From: a virus
Length of the DNA stretch: 26,768 bases
Virus record (IMG/VR): IMGVR_UViG_3300042308_000076
Coordinates: 1-26,768 of that record
Direction: 5' to 3' (one strand)
Made by a program: the position numbers and the translations under genes. Shown here one piece after another: positions 13,365-21,443 of this stretch; position 1 is the first letter of the stretch; each line of letters begins with the position of its first letter. The notes under the pieces are model-generated. The model worked only from the letters and a program-made list of their open reading frames with translations. It made no database searches and was not told the origin of the DNA.

Positions 13365-15163
13365 TTGAGATTAAAGGGGATGCCACATCCGCTATTGCTG
13401 CGCTTAAAGCCGTAGGGATAGAGGCTGACAAGACCCAGAGCAAAGCCAAAGAGACAAACGAGGCTATCAGTAGCGGCCTTGAGGCATTAGACAAGCGCAC
13501 AGGCGGTGCGGTATCTGCGTTCAAGAGTTTGCAGGGTGGCATTGGTAGTGCGGTAAAAGCATTCGGCACACTCAAAGGAGCAATCATTGCAACTGGCTTG
13601 GGTGCGCTGCTTGTCGCGGTAACATCGCTTGTCACTTACTTTAAGAACACCGAGCGTGGTGGTGATGCATTAGCGGTTGTTCTTGGCGCACTTGGTGCAG
13701 TCGTTGGTAAACTTACGGATGTACTCATTAAACTTGGAGAAGCATTATTTAAGACCTTCAGCGACCCAAAGCAAGCATTGATTGACTTTGGCAACGCCCT
13801 TAAAGAAAACATTTTTAACCGAGTTGAAGGTTTGCTTGAGTTGCTTCCTGCTCTGGGTAAAGCAATCAGTCTTGCGTTAAAGGGTGAGTTCTCCGCAGCA
13901 GCGAAGACCGCAGCCGATGCAGCAGGCAAGGTTGCGCTTGGAGTTGAGAACGTCACCGACAAGGTTGCAGGTGCAGTCAATGCAATCGGTGAACTCGGCA
14001 AGTCAGCAATAGCAGCAGCCAAAGAGGGAGCAAGAGTCGCAGGATTATTAAATGACGTAGAAGATGCGGAACGTGCGCTAATCGTACAACGTGCAAAGGC
14101 CAACAAGCAGATTGCAGAGGCACGATTCATTGCTGATGACCTAACCAAAAGCACAGAAGAACGTATCGCTGCGGTAGAGAGAGCAGGAGCGTTAGAAGAA
14201 TCTGTAGCCTCCAAAGAAATAGCAAACCAAAAGTTGAGGCTTTCAGCTCTTAAAGCGCAGTCAAGAATATCGGAGGTAAACGAGGAGCAGTTGGTAGCCA
14301 TTGCAGAGGCAGAGGCTCGCGTTTCAGAGTTAGAGCAGGCAAGCATCGCTCGCAAGCGCAGGCTTGGTACTGAAGTAAAGGGATTGAGGGCAGAGGAGAA
14401 AGCAGCAGCCGATGAGAAGATAAAGGCCGAAGAAGCCTTTGCAGCATTGCAGGAGAAGGCATTATCAGACTTTGATTTGCAGCAGAGCGCATCATTGGAT
14501 AAGGCATACGAGATGCTACTCACCGACCAACAACGTGAGATAAATGCAGTCCGTGATAAGTACTTTGCCTTGCTTCAGTTGGATGAATTGTCGGCAGAAG
14601 ATAGGATTGCTCTTGAGAAGAAGCAGTCGGCAGAGATTGTCGCTATCACAGAGAAGACAACGGCTGCTCAAACGGCATTGGAGAAGGCGGCACAAGATGC
14701 AAAGGCCGCAATGGTTAATCAGTCCATTGATGCGGTACAGGGTGCGCTTGGTGCATTATTCAAGAATAGCAAAGCCGTAGCATCAGCAAATGTGCTTATA
14801 GATGCAGCGCAAGCAGCAGTCGGAATCTTTAAGAATAGCACATCACTCCCCGAACCCTTTGGTTCAATAAATAGGGGCATTCAGTTGGCGGCACTTGCAG
14901 CAACAACCGTTGCATCAATTCGTGACATTAACCGCGCGCAGCCTACGGGAGGCGGCTCACCGCCATCCACACCTACATCTACCCCAACCGCGCCATCACA
15001 ACCACCGCAGTTTAACATCGTAGGACAGGGTGGCGTGAACCAACTTGCACAGAGCATAGGAGGTCAGTTCAGCCAACCCATCCGTGCATACGTTGTGGGT
15101 GGTGATGTAACGACCTCGCAACAACTACAACGCCAAAGAGTAAGAACCGCAACATTCGGATGA
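13346..15163 (+). CDS. Tape measure protein
   Basis: A 605-residue, Ala/Lys/Glu-rich helical protein. A short N-terminal region (EIKGDATSAIAALKAVG) is followed by hydrophobic segments (about residues 72-95 and 105-130), a long coiled-coil region (about 230-470 with many AEA/EEK heptads), and a Pro/Thr/Ser linker (about 530-555). The C-terminal motif has FNIVGQGGVNQLAQSIGG and AYVVGGDVTTSQQLQ. This layout is standard for tape measure proteins, which set tail length and leave the tube with DNA at infection. At about 0.15 nm per residue it would specify a tail near 90 nm. The start ATG 13346 lies inside the 50-residue gene. Confidence 0.85.
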   Translation: MAAVEIIEIKGDATSAIAALKAVGIEADKTQSKAKETNEAISSGLEALDKRTGGAVSAFKSLQGGIGSAVKAFGTLKGAIIATGLGALLVAVTSLVTYFKNTERGGDALAVVLGALGAVVGKLTDVLIKLGEALFKTFSDPKQALIDFGNALKENIFNRVEGLLELLPALGKAISLALKGEFSAAAKTAADAAGKVALGVENVTDKVAGAVNAIGELGKSAIAAAKEGARVAGLLNDVEDAERALIVQRAKANKQIAEARFIADDLTKSTEERIAAVERAGALEESVASKEIANQKLRLSALKAQSRISEVNEEQLVAIAEAEARVSELEQASIARKRRLGTEVKGLRAEEKAAADEKIKAEEAFAALQEKALSDFDLQQSASLDKAYEMLLTDQQREINAVRDKYFALLQLDELSAEDRIALEKKQSAEIVAITEKTTAAQTALEKAAQDAKAAMVNQSIDAVQGALGALFKNSKAVASANVLIDAAQAAVGIFKNSTSLPEPFGSINRGIQLAALAATTVASIRDINRAQPTGGGSPPSTPTSTPTAPSQPPQFNIVGQGGVNQLAQSIGGQFSQPIRAYVVGGDVTTSQQLQRQRVRTATFG

Positions 15164-16095
15164 TGAAACTAATTGAACTAATACTTGATGAATCAATGCT
15201 GCTAACTGGCATTGATGCAATCTCCCTTGTAGAATATCCTGCGATTGAGGAGGACTTCATAGCCCTCAACTCACAACGGGTTGAGTTCGCTACGCAGAGC
15301 GATGAGAAGCGCATCCTTATGGGAGCAGCACTCGTACCCAACAAACCCATCTACCGAGCCGAAGGCGAAGATGAGTTCTACGTTTACTTCAGCGAAGCCA
15401 CCATCCGCAAAGCCAGCGAGATGTTCTTTCAGAAGTCCAAGCAGAACAACGCTACGCTTGAACACGAGGTAGGCATCAACGGCCTCACGGTTGTAGAGTC
15501 TTGGATTATTGAAGACGAAGTCCACGACAAGAGCAAGAAGTACGGCTTTGATTTGCCTGTTGGAACGTGGATGGTATCTATGAAAGTCAACAACCCCGAA
15601 ATTTGGACAAACTTTGTCAAGACAGGAAAGGTCAAAGGATTCTCTATTGAGGGGTACTTTGTGGACAAGCTAAACCTTGCTAAGCAAGAGATGGCGCATC
15701 TTGAGGAGCAGGAAGCAGCATTGATGCTTGCGCAGATTGTTGCAATCATAAAAAGAGATGGTCGTAAGAAGTCGGGAACACGCACCGAGATGGAGTCGTT
15801 CTCTGACTACCCCGATGCGGTACGCAACAACGCCAAGCGTGGCATTGAACTAAACGAGAAGAACGGCAACAAGTGTGCAACGCCTGTCGGTAAGGTAAGG
15901 GCGCAGCAGTTAGCACAGGGCAAGCCTGTAAGCGTAGAGACCATTACGCGGATGTACTCGTACTTATCAAGAGCCGAAGAATACTACGATGAAAGCAATA
16001 GCGAAGCCTGCGGTACAATATCGTTCCTATTGTGGGGCGGTCTTGCAGGTAAGCGTTGGGCAGAATCTAAACTAAAAGAACTTAACAATGTATAG
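15160..16095 (+). CDS. Prohead maturation protease with C-terminal module
   Basis: Residues 1 to about 190 resemble XkdF-like or HK97-type prohead proteases: GAALVPNKPIYR, EFYVYFSEATIRKASEMFF, NATLEHE with a likely catalytic His, PVGTWMVSMKVNNPEIWT, and VKGFSIEGYF with a likely catalytic Ser. These enzymes trim scaffold and capsid proteins during head maturation. From about residue 205 a separate module begins (ESFSDYPDAVRNNAKRG, CATPVGKVRAQQLAQG, ETITRMYSYLSRAEEYY, ACGTISFLLWGG), parallel in layout to the portal's C-terminal module. ATGATGA at the start allows either 15160 or 15163. It precedes scaffold and capsid genes, as expected. Confidence 0.75.
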   Translation: MMKLIELILDESMLLTGIDAISLVEYPAIEEDFIALNSQRVEFATQSDEKRILMGAALVPNKPIYRAEGEDEFYVYFSEATIRKASEMFFQKSKQNNATLEHEVGINGLTVVESWIIEDEVHDKSKKYGFDLPVGTWMVSMKVNNPEIWTNFVKTGKVKGFSIEGYFVDKLNLAKQEMAHLEEQEAALMLAQIVAIIKRDGRKKSGTRTEMESFSDYPDAVRNNAKRGIELNEKNGNKCATPVGKVRAQQLAQGKPVSVETITRMYSYLSRAEEYYDESNSEACGTISFLLWGGLAGKRWAESKLKELNNV

Positions 16096-16312
16096 ACCAC
16101 AAAAACTTCCCGTTGCTTCACCGAGAGGTGGCAATCGTGGATGCTTATGCAAAGACAACACCTACAAGTCCACCTGCTGCGATGGCTCATTGCAAGCGCA
16201 AGGGATAGGCTCGTTAGTAGGTCAAGGCATAAGCGTTGTCATACTTGGCGAGGAGTGGCAGACCATCAACACACTATGGGAGTCCACAAATACTCTATGG
16301 CAAGACCTCTAA
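16088..16312 (+). CDS. Cys-containing small head-region protein
   Basis: A 74-residue protein starting at ATG 16088 with 8-base overlap of the protease gene. The N-terminus SPRGGNRGCLCKDNTYKST followed by CCDGSLQAQGIGS is a pattern I recognise in small Bacteroidota phage proteins (RG..RGCLC..G.Y..KCCDG). Four cysteines close together suggest metal binding or disulfides. The C-terminal repeat-like ending has NTLWESTNTLWQDL. Function unknown; its position between protease and scaffold suggests a head-assembly or decoration role. Confidence 0.6.
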   Translation: MYRPQKLPVASPRGGNRGCLCKDNTYKSTCCDGSLQAQGIGSLVGQGISVVILGEEWQTINTLWESTNTLWQDL

Positions 16313-16352
16313 AAATGTTACAAATAATCAAAACCCCTTTAATTAGTTAGAT

Positions 16353-16931
16353 ATGAAAGCGAATAATATACTTAACCGCATCCTTGCTGAACTGTCCTCC
16401 ATCCGCGAGGTTAAGTTTGAGCAAATGACACTTGAGAACGGAGCCGTTCTTGAGGCAGAATCATTTGAAGCAGGTAACGAAGTGTTTGTCATTAGTGGCG
16501 AAGACCGAGTTGCTGCTCCTATTGGCGAACACCTACTTGCTGATGGCCGTATTTTGGTCATCACCGAAGAAGGCGTAATCGCTGAAATTAAAGAAGCCAC
16601 CGCTGAAGCAGAGGTAGAAGTTGAGGTTGAGGCCGAAGCAGCTACCGAACTTGCTGATATGCCAATGGCAGAAGAAGCCCCTGCGGTTGTTGCAATCATT
16701 GAGAGAGTTCTCGAAGAAATTGCAATGATGCGCGAGGAGATGAAAGGAATGCGTGAGGAGATGGGCGGTTACGCCAACAAGGAGGAGATGGCTGCGGTTA
16801 AAGCAGAACTATCTGCCGCACCTGCTGCGAAAGCCATCAAGCACAACCCCGAAACAAAGCAAGTCCAAAAGATGAGTACCAATCGCCCACAAAAAACGAT
16901 TGACCGAGTCCTTGCACGAATCAACAAATAA
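16353..16931 (+). CDS. Putative scaffold protein
   Basis: A 192-residue, strongly acidic, Ala/Glu-rich protein just before the major capsid gene. It has an N-terminal mixed domain (about 1-80), a Glu/Ala/Val repetitive segment (TAEAEVEVEVEAEAATEL, near residue 85), a methionine-rich coiled coil (EIAMMREEMKGMREEMGG), and a basic C-terminus (NRPQKTIDRVLARINK). This acidic helical core with a basic capsid-binding tail is what scaffolds look like. It is probably removed by the protease encoded upstream. The assignment rests on composition and position. Confidence 0.65.
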   Translation: MKANNILNRILAELSSIREVKFEQMTLENGAVLEAESFEAGNEVFVISGEDRVAAPIGEHLLADGRILVITEEGVIAEIKEATAEAEVEVEVEAEAATELADMPMAEEAPAVVAIIERVLEEIAMMREEMKGMREEMGGYANKEEMAAVKAELSAAPAAKAIKHNPETKQVQKMSTNRPQKTIDRVLARINK

Positions 16932-16940
16932 TAAATAAAA

Positions 16941-17867
16941 ATGCCCACAACTACTTCAATCACTACAAACTACGCAGGTATTTTTGCGCAGAAGTATATC
17001 TCTGCCGCACTTCTTTCTGCTAACACTTTGGACAAAGGACTCATTGAGATTCTTCCAAACGTAAACTACAAAACCACCTTGCAGAAGGTAAACACCAATG
17101 ACATCGTAAAAGATGGCACTTGTGATTTCGATGCAACTTCTACTTTGACTTTGACCGACCGCGTACTTGCAGTTGAGCCTTTTCAGGTAAACTTGCAGCT
17201 TTGCAAGAAAGACTACTACTCATCTTGGATTGGTGGTCAGATGGGAGTCTCTGCTTACGATAGCATCCCTGCTTCTTTCGCTGATTTCTTGATTGCCCAC
17301 GTTGCTTCAAAGACTGCCCAAAAGATTGAGCAGAACATTTGGAACGGCAACGCTGCAAGTGCAGGTGAGTTCAGCGGATTCCTTTCTTTGATGACTGCTG
17401 ACTCTGACGTTATTGACGTAACTGCTACTACCGTAACTGCTGCAAACGTAATCACCGAGCTTGGTAAAGTTGTAGATGCTATCCCTTCTGCCCTTTACGG
17501 CAAAGAGGACTTGACCATCTACGTTCCACAAAACGTAGCGAAGGCTTATGTCCGTGCGCTAGGTGGATTCGGAACTTCGGGTCTGGGTGCAAATGGTGTT
17601 GACAATCAAGGCACAATGTGGTACGGCAACGGAGACTTGTACTTTGATGGCATCCGCGTTGCTATGGCAAACGGTCTTCCTTCTAACAAGATGGTTGCTG
17701 CTGAAGCTTCAAACCTATTCTTCGGAACAGGCTTGGCTGATGAGCGTAACGAAGTTCGTGTACTTGATATGGCTGACCTTGACGGAAGTGCCAACATCCG
17801 TGTTATCCTACGCTTCTTCGCAGGAGTTCAGTACGGAATCGGAGCTGACGTAGTCCTTTACTCTTAA
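16941..17867 (+). CDS. Major capsid protein
   Basis: A 308-residue protein preceded by the A-rich leader TAATAAATAAAA. The N-terminus (SITTNYAGIFAQKYISAALL) and the later pattern of KDYYSSWIGGQMG, IEQNIWNGNA, LTIYVPQNVAKAYVRALGG, GIRVAMANGLPSNKM and a strand-rich C-terminus fit an HK97-fold capsid protein. The region around residues 40-100 would be the E-loop. It assembles into the icosahedral shell after scaffold-driven prohead formation. Position after protease and scaffold, and a terminator directly after the gene, suit a very highly expressed structural protein. The fold is inferred. Confidence 0.8.
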   Translation: MPTTTSITTNYAGIFAQKYISAALLSANTLDKGLIEILPNVNYKTTLQKVNTNDIVKDGTCDFDATSTLTLTDRVLAVEPFQVNLQLCKKDYYSSWIGGQMGVSAYDSIPASFADFLIAHVASKTAQKIEQNIWNGNAASAGEFSGFLSLMTADSDVIDVTATTVTAANVITELGKVVDAIPSALYGKEDLTIYVPQNVAKAYVRALGGFGTSGLGANGVDNQGTMWYGNGDLYFDGIRVAMANGLPSNKMVAAEASNLFFGTGLADERNEVRVLDMADLDGSANIRVILRFFAGVQYGIGADVVLYS

Positions 17868-17885
17868 TCCGAGTTAATGTAAATC

Positions 17886-17922
17886 AAGAGGGGGCTTGGG
17901 CTATGTCCTCGCCCTCTTTTTT
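17886..17922 (+). terminator. Terminator after major capsid gene
   Basis: AAGAGGG at 17886-17892 pairs with CCCTCTT at 17912-17918, followed by T to 17922. The loop is 19 bases and may pair further. It would reduce read-through into the tail tube gene. Confidence 0.75.
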
Positions 17923-17945
17923 AATTCTAATAAAACAAAGAAACA

Positions 17946-18494
17946 ATGGCTTGTGATTTAACAAAAGGCAGGGCGGTACCCTGTAAAGACGTAGTAGGTG
18001 GCATCCGTGCCGTGTACTTTGTAGATTATGGTGACTTGGGTACTATTACCCTCACCAACGATGAGGTAACCAACATTAGTGGTACTTTCTCTGCTTACCA
18101 ATACTTGGTAAAAGGCAATAGCTCTTTTGAGCAAACCTTTAACTCAAGCCGTGATAATGGCACAACCTTCTTCACGCAGACTTTGAATTTGACGTTGACC
18201 AAACTTACGAAGGAGGACAACAAAGAATTGAAGTTGCTTGCTTATGGCCGCCCTTACGTTATCGTACAAGACTACAACGGCAACGCATTCCTTATGGGTA
18301 TGAACAACGGTGCTGAAGTAACAGGTGGAACGATTGTAACTGGTGCTGCAATGGGTGACCTATCTGGTTACACTTTGACAATGGAGGGACAGGAGACAAT
18401 GCCTGCCAACTTCATCGCAGGTGCTACTACTGCCAATCCATTCGCAGGACTTGCAGGTGCAACTGACACGATTGTTGTGGGTTCAAACTCGTAA
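17946..18494 (+). CDS. Major tail tube protein candidate
   Basis: A 182-residue protein starting after an A-rich leader (AAAGAAACA). The start MACDLTKGRAVPCKD, then VYFVDYGDLGTITLT, FNSSRDNGTTFFTQTLNLTL, LLAYGRPYVIVQDYNG and TGAAMGDLSGYTLTMEGQE form the alternating strands expected of a tube subunit. I recognise this family from Bacteroidota phages, where I take it for the major tail protein. The single gene is flanked by terminators on both sides, as suits a dosage-critical structural protein. It is separated from the other tail genes, which lie upstream of the head genes. Confidence 0.65.
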   Translation: MACDLTKGRAVPCKDVVGGIRAVYFVDYGDLGTITLTNDEVTNISGTFSAYQYLVKGNSSFEQTFNSSRDNGTTFFTQTLNLTLTKLTKEDNKELKLLAYGRPYVIVQDYNGNAFLMGMNNGAEVTGGTIVTGAAMGDLSGYTLTMEGQETMPANFIAGATTANPFAGLAGATDTIVVGSNS

Positions 18495-18507
18495 CCTACC
18501 GCAAGGT

Positions 18508-18544
18508 AAAATAGTTGAAGGGGCGTAAGCCCCTTTTCTATTTT
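18508..18544 (+). terminator. Terminator after tail tube gene
   Basis: AAGGGGC (18518-18524), GTAA loop of GNRA type, GCCCCTT (18529-18535), then TT. A second flanking pair, AAAATAG (18508-18514) and CTATTTT (18538-18544), extends the structure with a small internal loop. Its symmetry means it could also work on the other strand. Confidence 0.8.
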
Positions 18545-18560
18545 CAAACAAATCTGAATT

Positions 18561-18573
18561 AAAAGGTTATTTA
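18561..18573 (+). promoter_or_regulatory. AAAAGGTTATTTA element, copy 3
   Basis: AAAAGGTTATTTA in the gap after the tail tube terminator, with ATG 18580 beginning 6 bases after it. The first 12 bases are identical to the copy before the 8127 gene. Confidence 0.4.
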
Positions 18574-18579
18574 CTTAAG

Positions 18580-18915
18580 ATGCATATCCTTCAAGTATCA
18601 GCCTCGCCACAAGCAATAGTAATCATACCGCGTGAGTTCCCTGCGAGTGTTACGATTGCGCTGATTGATGAATCAACAAACACCACCGCAACACCTGCGG
18701 TTACTGCTGCCTCTGCGAATGGTTTTATGACCCTCACAGGCACGTTCGTACTTGTCAACAATAGATTCTATGGGTTGAAGGTATTCGCATCGGGAAATCT
18801 AATATATCGGGACAGGGTCTTTGTAACTTCGCAAACAGACTACGAGAAATTTACGATGAACGAAAACGTCTACACCGAAGAAACAAGCTACAACAATGAG
18901 TACATCATCATCTAA
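18580..18915 (+). CDS. Conserved head-neck protein upstream of portal
   Basis: A 111-residue, beta-rich protein (ILQVSASPQAIVIIPREFP, then NNRFYGLKVFASGNLIYRDR) ending in YTEETSYNNEYIII. It reads as an immunoglobulin-like or beta-sandwich domain. I recognise the pattern of ILQVS..P..I.I.PRE and RFY.L.V....LIY.D.VF.TSQ from Bacteroidota phages beside portal genes, without a known function. The last 20 bases overlap the portal start. It could be a connector or decoration component. Confidence 0.6.
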   Translation: MHILQVSASPQAIVIIPREFPASVTIALIDESTNTTATPAVTAASANGFMTLTGTFVLVNNRFYGLKVFASGNLIYRDRVFVTSQTDYEKFTMNENVYTEETSYNNEYIII

Positions 18916-20659
18916 AGTCCACGTTGTGAACTTCAGTTCCTACACCACACCTGTCGTTAAAGAGGTGCAGGGAAAGGATTACGTTGAATACGGAGACAAC
19001 AACGACTACTTCGGCTATCTAATTGACCGCTACAACGGCTCACCTACCAATAACGCCATCCTCAACTCTTTGATGGATATGACCTTTGGTAAGGGCTTGG
19101 ATGCAACGGACTCTGCCAAGAAGCCGAGCGAGTACGCAGCGATGCGTGGCTTGTTCACGAAAGCCTGCTTGCAGAAGGTCGTAGCCGACTATGTGATGAT
19201 GGGGCAATGCTCTTTTCAGGTTGTGTACTCCCAAGACCACAATATGATTGTAGAGGTGCAGCACATACCCGTAGAGACGTTGAGAGCTGCAAGGTGCAAC
19301 GAAGATGGCGAGATTGAGGCGTACTACTACGCAAAGGATTGGGAAGACGTAAAAGGCAGGAGAGAGACTGCGGTACGCATCCCTGCATTTGGCACAAGCC
19401 GTGAGGGATTGGAGATATTGTACATCAAGCCATACCGAGCAGGATTCTACTACTACTCCCCAGTAGACTATCAAGGTGGACTTCCATACGCAGAGCTTGA
19501 GGAGGAGATTGCCAACTACCACATCAACAACATTCAGAACGGCCTATCGCCTTCTATGCTTATTAACTTCAACAACGGGGTACCGAGTGAAGAAGAGCGC
19601 AGGAGCATTGAGCAGCAGATTGCAACGAAGTTTAGCGGTAGCTCAAACTCTGGCAAGTTTATCCTTGCGTTCAACGATAACAAAGACCTTGCTGCAACGG
19701 TTGACCCTGTGCAGCTATCGGATGCTGCCGAGCAGTACCAATTCTTGAGTGCTGAAGCCACGCAGAAGATAATGGTTTCGCATCGTATCGTAAGCCCTAT
19801 GCTTTTAGGGATCAAGGACAATTCAGGACTTGGCAACAACGCAGAGGAACTGAAGACCGCTTCTACGCTTTTGGATAACCTTGTTATTCGCCCCAAGCAG
19901 GAGATTATCATTGACGGCATAGATATGATTCTTGCGTACAATGACATCAGCCTCAACTTGTACTTCAAAACCCTTCAGCCTTTGGAGTTTACGGAAGACG
20001 TAGTTACGCCTATGGATATGGAGACTCGTGAGGAGGAGACTGGCATTAAATTGTCAAGCCAAGAGCCGAGCGATGAGATGTTTGAGGAGGCGTTTGCTGC
20101 TTTAGAAGAAGTAGGCGAGGTCGTGAATATGGATGAGTGGGAGCTTGTAGATGAAAGACCCGTTGACTACGATGCGGAGCAGGCATTAAGCAAGTACGCA
20201 TTCGCATCAACAGGCAGCGCATTCCCTAACGCCAAGAGCGACCAAGACGGGGTAACGGCAGAAGGCAAGAGGTACAAGGTTCGTTATGCTTATGCTCCCG
20301 AATCTACAAAGACCAATAGCCGTGAGTTCTGCAAGAAGATGGTAGCATCTGGCAAGGTCTACCGCAAGGAGGATGTGCTTCGTATGGGAGGCCAAGCGGT
20401 AAACGCAGGTTTCGGTGTAGAGGGAGCAGCAACCTATTCAATATGGTTATACAAGGGCGGTGCAAGGTGTCATCACTTTTGGATGCGTAAGACGTACTTG
20501 GCAAAAGGCGAAGGCGTAACTCCCGATGTAGGCAACCCTAACGCAGAGGTGAGTGTAAACAAGGCAAAGAAGGAGGGCGTGATACTTGAGACCAATCCTA
20601 CAAACGTAGCAAAGCGACCTGTTGATATGCCCAATCAAGGATTTGTAAACCCACGATAA
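18896..20659 (+). CDS. Portal protein with C-terminal module
   Basis: A 587-residue protein. Residues 1 to about 400 fit a portal: the N-terminal segment is VEYGDNNDYFGYLIDRYNGS, followed by SMLINFNNGVPSEEERRSIE, SGKFILAFNDNKD, SHRIVSPMLLGIKDNSGLG and LDNLVIRPKQEIIIDGID. The portal dodecamer is the DNA entry vertex and docks terminase. An acidic linker (about 400-430) leads to a module at about 440-587 with KVRYAYAPESTKTNSREFCK, VYRKEDVLRMGG, YSIWLYKGGARCHHFWMRK and a Pro/Asn-rich tail. This second part is separate from the portal fold; I recall it as a recurring phage module of unknown role. The gene starts 20 bases inside the previous gene. Confidence 0.8.
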   Translation: MSTSSSKVHVVNFSSYTTPVVKEVQGKDYVEYGDNNDYFGYLIDRYNGSPTNNAILNSLMDMTFGKGLDATDSAKKPSEYAAMRGLFTKACLQKVVADYVMMGQCSFQVVYSQDHNMIVEVQHIPVETLRAARCNEDGEIEAYYYAKDWEDVKGRRETAVRIPAFGTSREGLEILYIKPYRAGFYYYSPVDYQGGLPYAELEEEIANYHINNIQNGLSPSMLINFNNGVPSEEERRSIEQQIATKFSGSSNSGKFILAFNDNKDLAATVDPVQLSDAAEQYQFLSAEATQKIMVSHRIVSPMLLGIKDNSGLGNNAEELKTASTLLDNLVIRPKQEIIIDGIDMILAYNDISLNLYFKTLQPLEFTEDVVTPMDMETREEETGIKLSSQEPSDEMFEEAFAALEEVGEVVNMDEWELVDERPVDYDAEQALSKYAFASTGSAFPNAKSDQDGVTAEGKRYKVRYAYAPESTKTNSREFCKKMVASGKVYRKEDVLRMGGQAVNAGFGVEGAATYSIWLYKGGARCHHFWMRKTYLAKGEGVTPDVGNPNAEVSVNKAKKEGVILETNPTNVAKRPVDMPNQGFVNPR

Positions 20660-20662
20660 GAT

Positions 20663-21163
20663 ATGGCAACGGCATTATTTATTAAAAGAGAGGACTTGGT
20701 TCGCAACACCGCAATAGGCGGTAACGTGGACACGGACAAGTTCATCCAGTTCATCAAGATTGCACAGGAGATACACATCCAAAACTATACTGGCACAAAG
20801 TTGTATGACAAGATAAGCGATGACATCATTGCAGGAACTCTTGCCAACCCTTACTTGGCGTTGGTCAACGACTACTTGCAGCCGATGCTTATCCATTGGG
20901 CTATGGTGGAGTACTTGCCTTTTGCTGCTTATACCATCGGCAACGGTGGGGTGTTCAAGCACAACTCAGAGAATAGCACCACCGCAGAAAAGATAGAGGT
21001 GGACTACTTGGTAGGCAAGGCTCGTGACTTGGCGCAGTACTACACCGACAGGTTCATCACATATATGAGCTACAACCAAGCGTCATTCCCTCAATATAAT
21101 TCAAACAACAATGCAGATGTCTACCCCGACACCGATGCGAACTTTGCGAGCTGGGTTCTCTAA
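20663..21163 (+). CDS. Head-tail connector protein (DUF6712-like)
   Basis: A 166-residue helical protein (ALFIKREDLVRNTAIGGNVD, then KFIQFIKIAQEIHIQNYTG and LYDKISDDII). This resembles the gp6-like/DUF6712 connector family that forms the ring below the portal. The order of N-terminal helices with IQNYTGTKLYDKI, followed by LQPMLIHWAMVEYLPFAAY, is typical. It follows the portal stop by 3 bases, which supports an adaptor role. Confidence 0.75.
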   Translation: MATALFIKREDLVRNTAIGGNVDTDKFIQFIKIAQEIHIQNYTGTKLYDKISDDIIAGTLANPYLALVNDYLQPMLIHWAMVEYLPFAAYTIGNGGVFKHNSENSTTAEKIEVDYLVGKARDLAQYYTDRFITYMSYNQASFPQYNSNNNADVYPDTDANFASWVL

Positions 21164-21233
21164 AAAGACCTACGAGCCGAAGAAGAGCAATATCATCAAG
21201 TTAAAGAGTTATTTAAAAGACAATGGCAAATAA
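21135..21233 (+). CDS. 32-residue basic microprotein
   Basis: An ORF of 32 codons (ATG 21135, TAA 21231-21233) that bridges the connector gene and the next gene, overlapping both. The product begins MRTLRAGFSKKTYEPKKSNI, and its middle (KKTYEPKKSNIIKLKSYLK) matches a Lys-rich pattern I recall from many phages at this position. Coverage of an otherwise empty gap and the coding-like sequence support it. Function unknown. Its size leaves doubt. Confidence 0.5.
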   Translation: MRTLRAGFSKKTYEPKKSNIIKLKSYLKDNGK

Positions 21234-21441
21234 TATCAACTGGGGTGAAGTATATTGCTCATCCTACTTTGGCGATGAGGATTACAACACACGCACCTTA
21301 ACGGGTGATGGTGTGCCTGCTTGCTTTGATAATGCCTTTACTTATGCTGAGAAGTATTCTGCTCGTGTTGTGGCAGATGGTGGAACGGTAGAGGCATTTG
21401 CCTGCTTGGTGGATGCAATAGACAGGCTAAACTACAACTGA
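21223..21441 (+). CDS. Small phage protein before tail fibre genes
   Basis: A 72-residue protein (NNINWGEVYCSSYFGD, then GDGVPACFDNAFTYAEKYSA) with three cysteines and an acidic composition. No known motif. It starts 11 bases inside the previous microgene and ends 2 bases before the receptor-binding gene. A structural or adaptor role at the tail tip is possible but unproven. Confidence 0.6.
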   Translation: MANNINWGEVYCSSYFGDEDYNTRTLTGDGVPACFDNAFTYAEKYSARVVADGGTVEAFACLVDAIDRLNYN

Positions 21442-21443
21442 TT

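Noticed and set aside
13636-14523. 295-codon open frame on the - strand across the tape measure gene
   Set aside because: The translation is Ser/Ala/Leu-rich without a domain pattern and mirrors the Ala/Glu-rich coiled coil on the + strand, which forces an open antisense frame. No separate start signal or gap.
19040-19522. 160-codon - strand frame inside the portal gene
   Set aside because: No recognisable protein pattern; the portal frame explains the coding signal.
21199-21216. AAAGAGTTATTTA near the start of the 21223 gene
   Set aside because: It encodes KSYLK of the 32-residue microgene, so its match to the AAAAGGTTATTT word may be chance.
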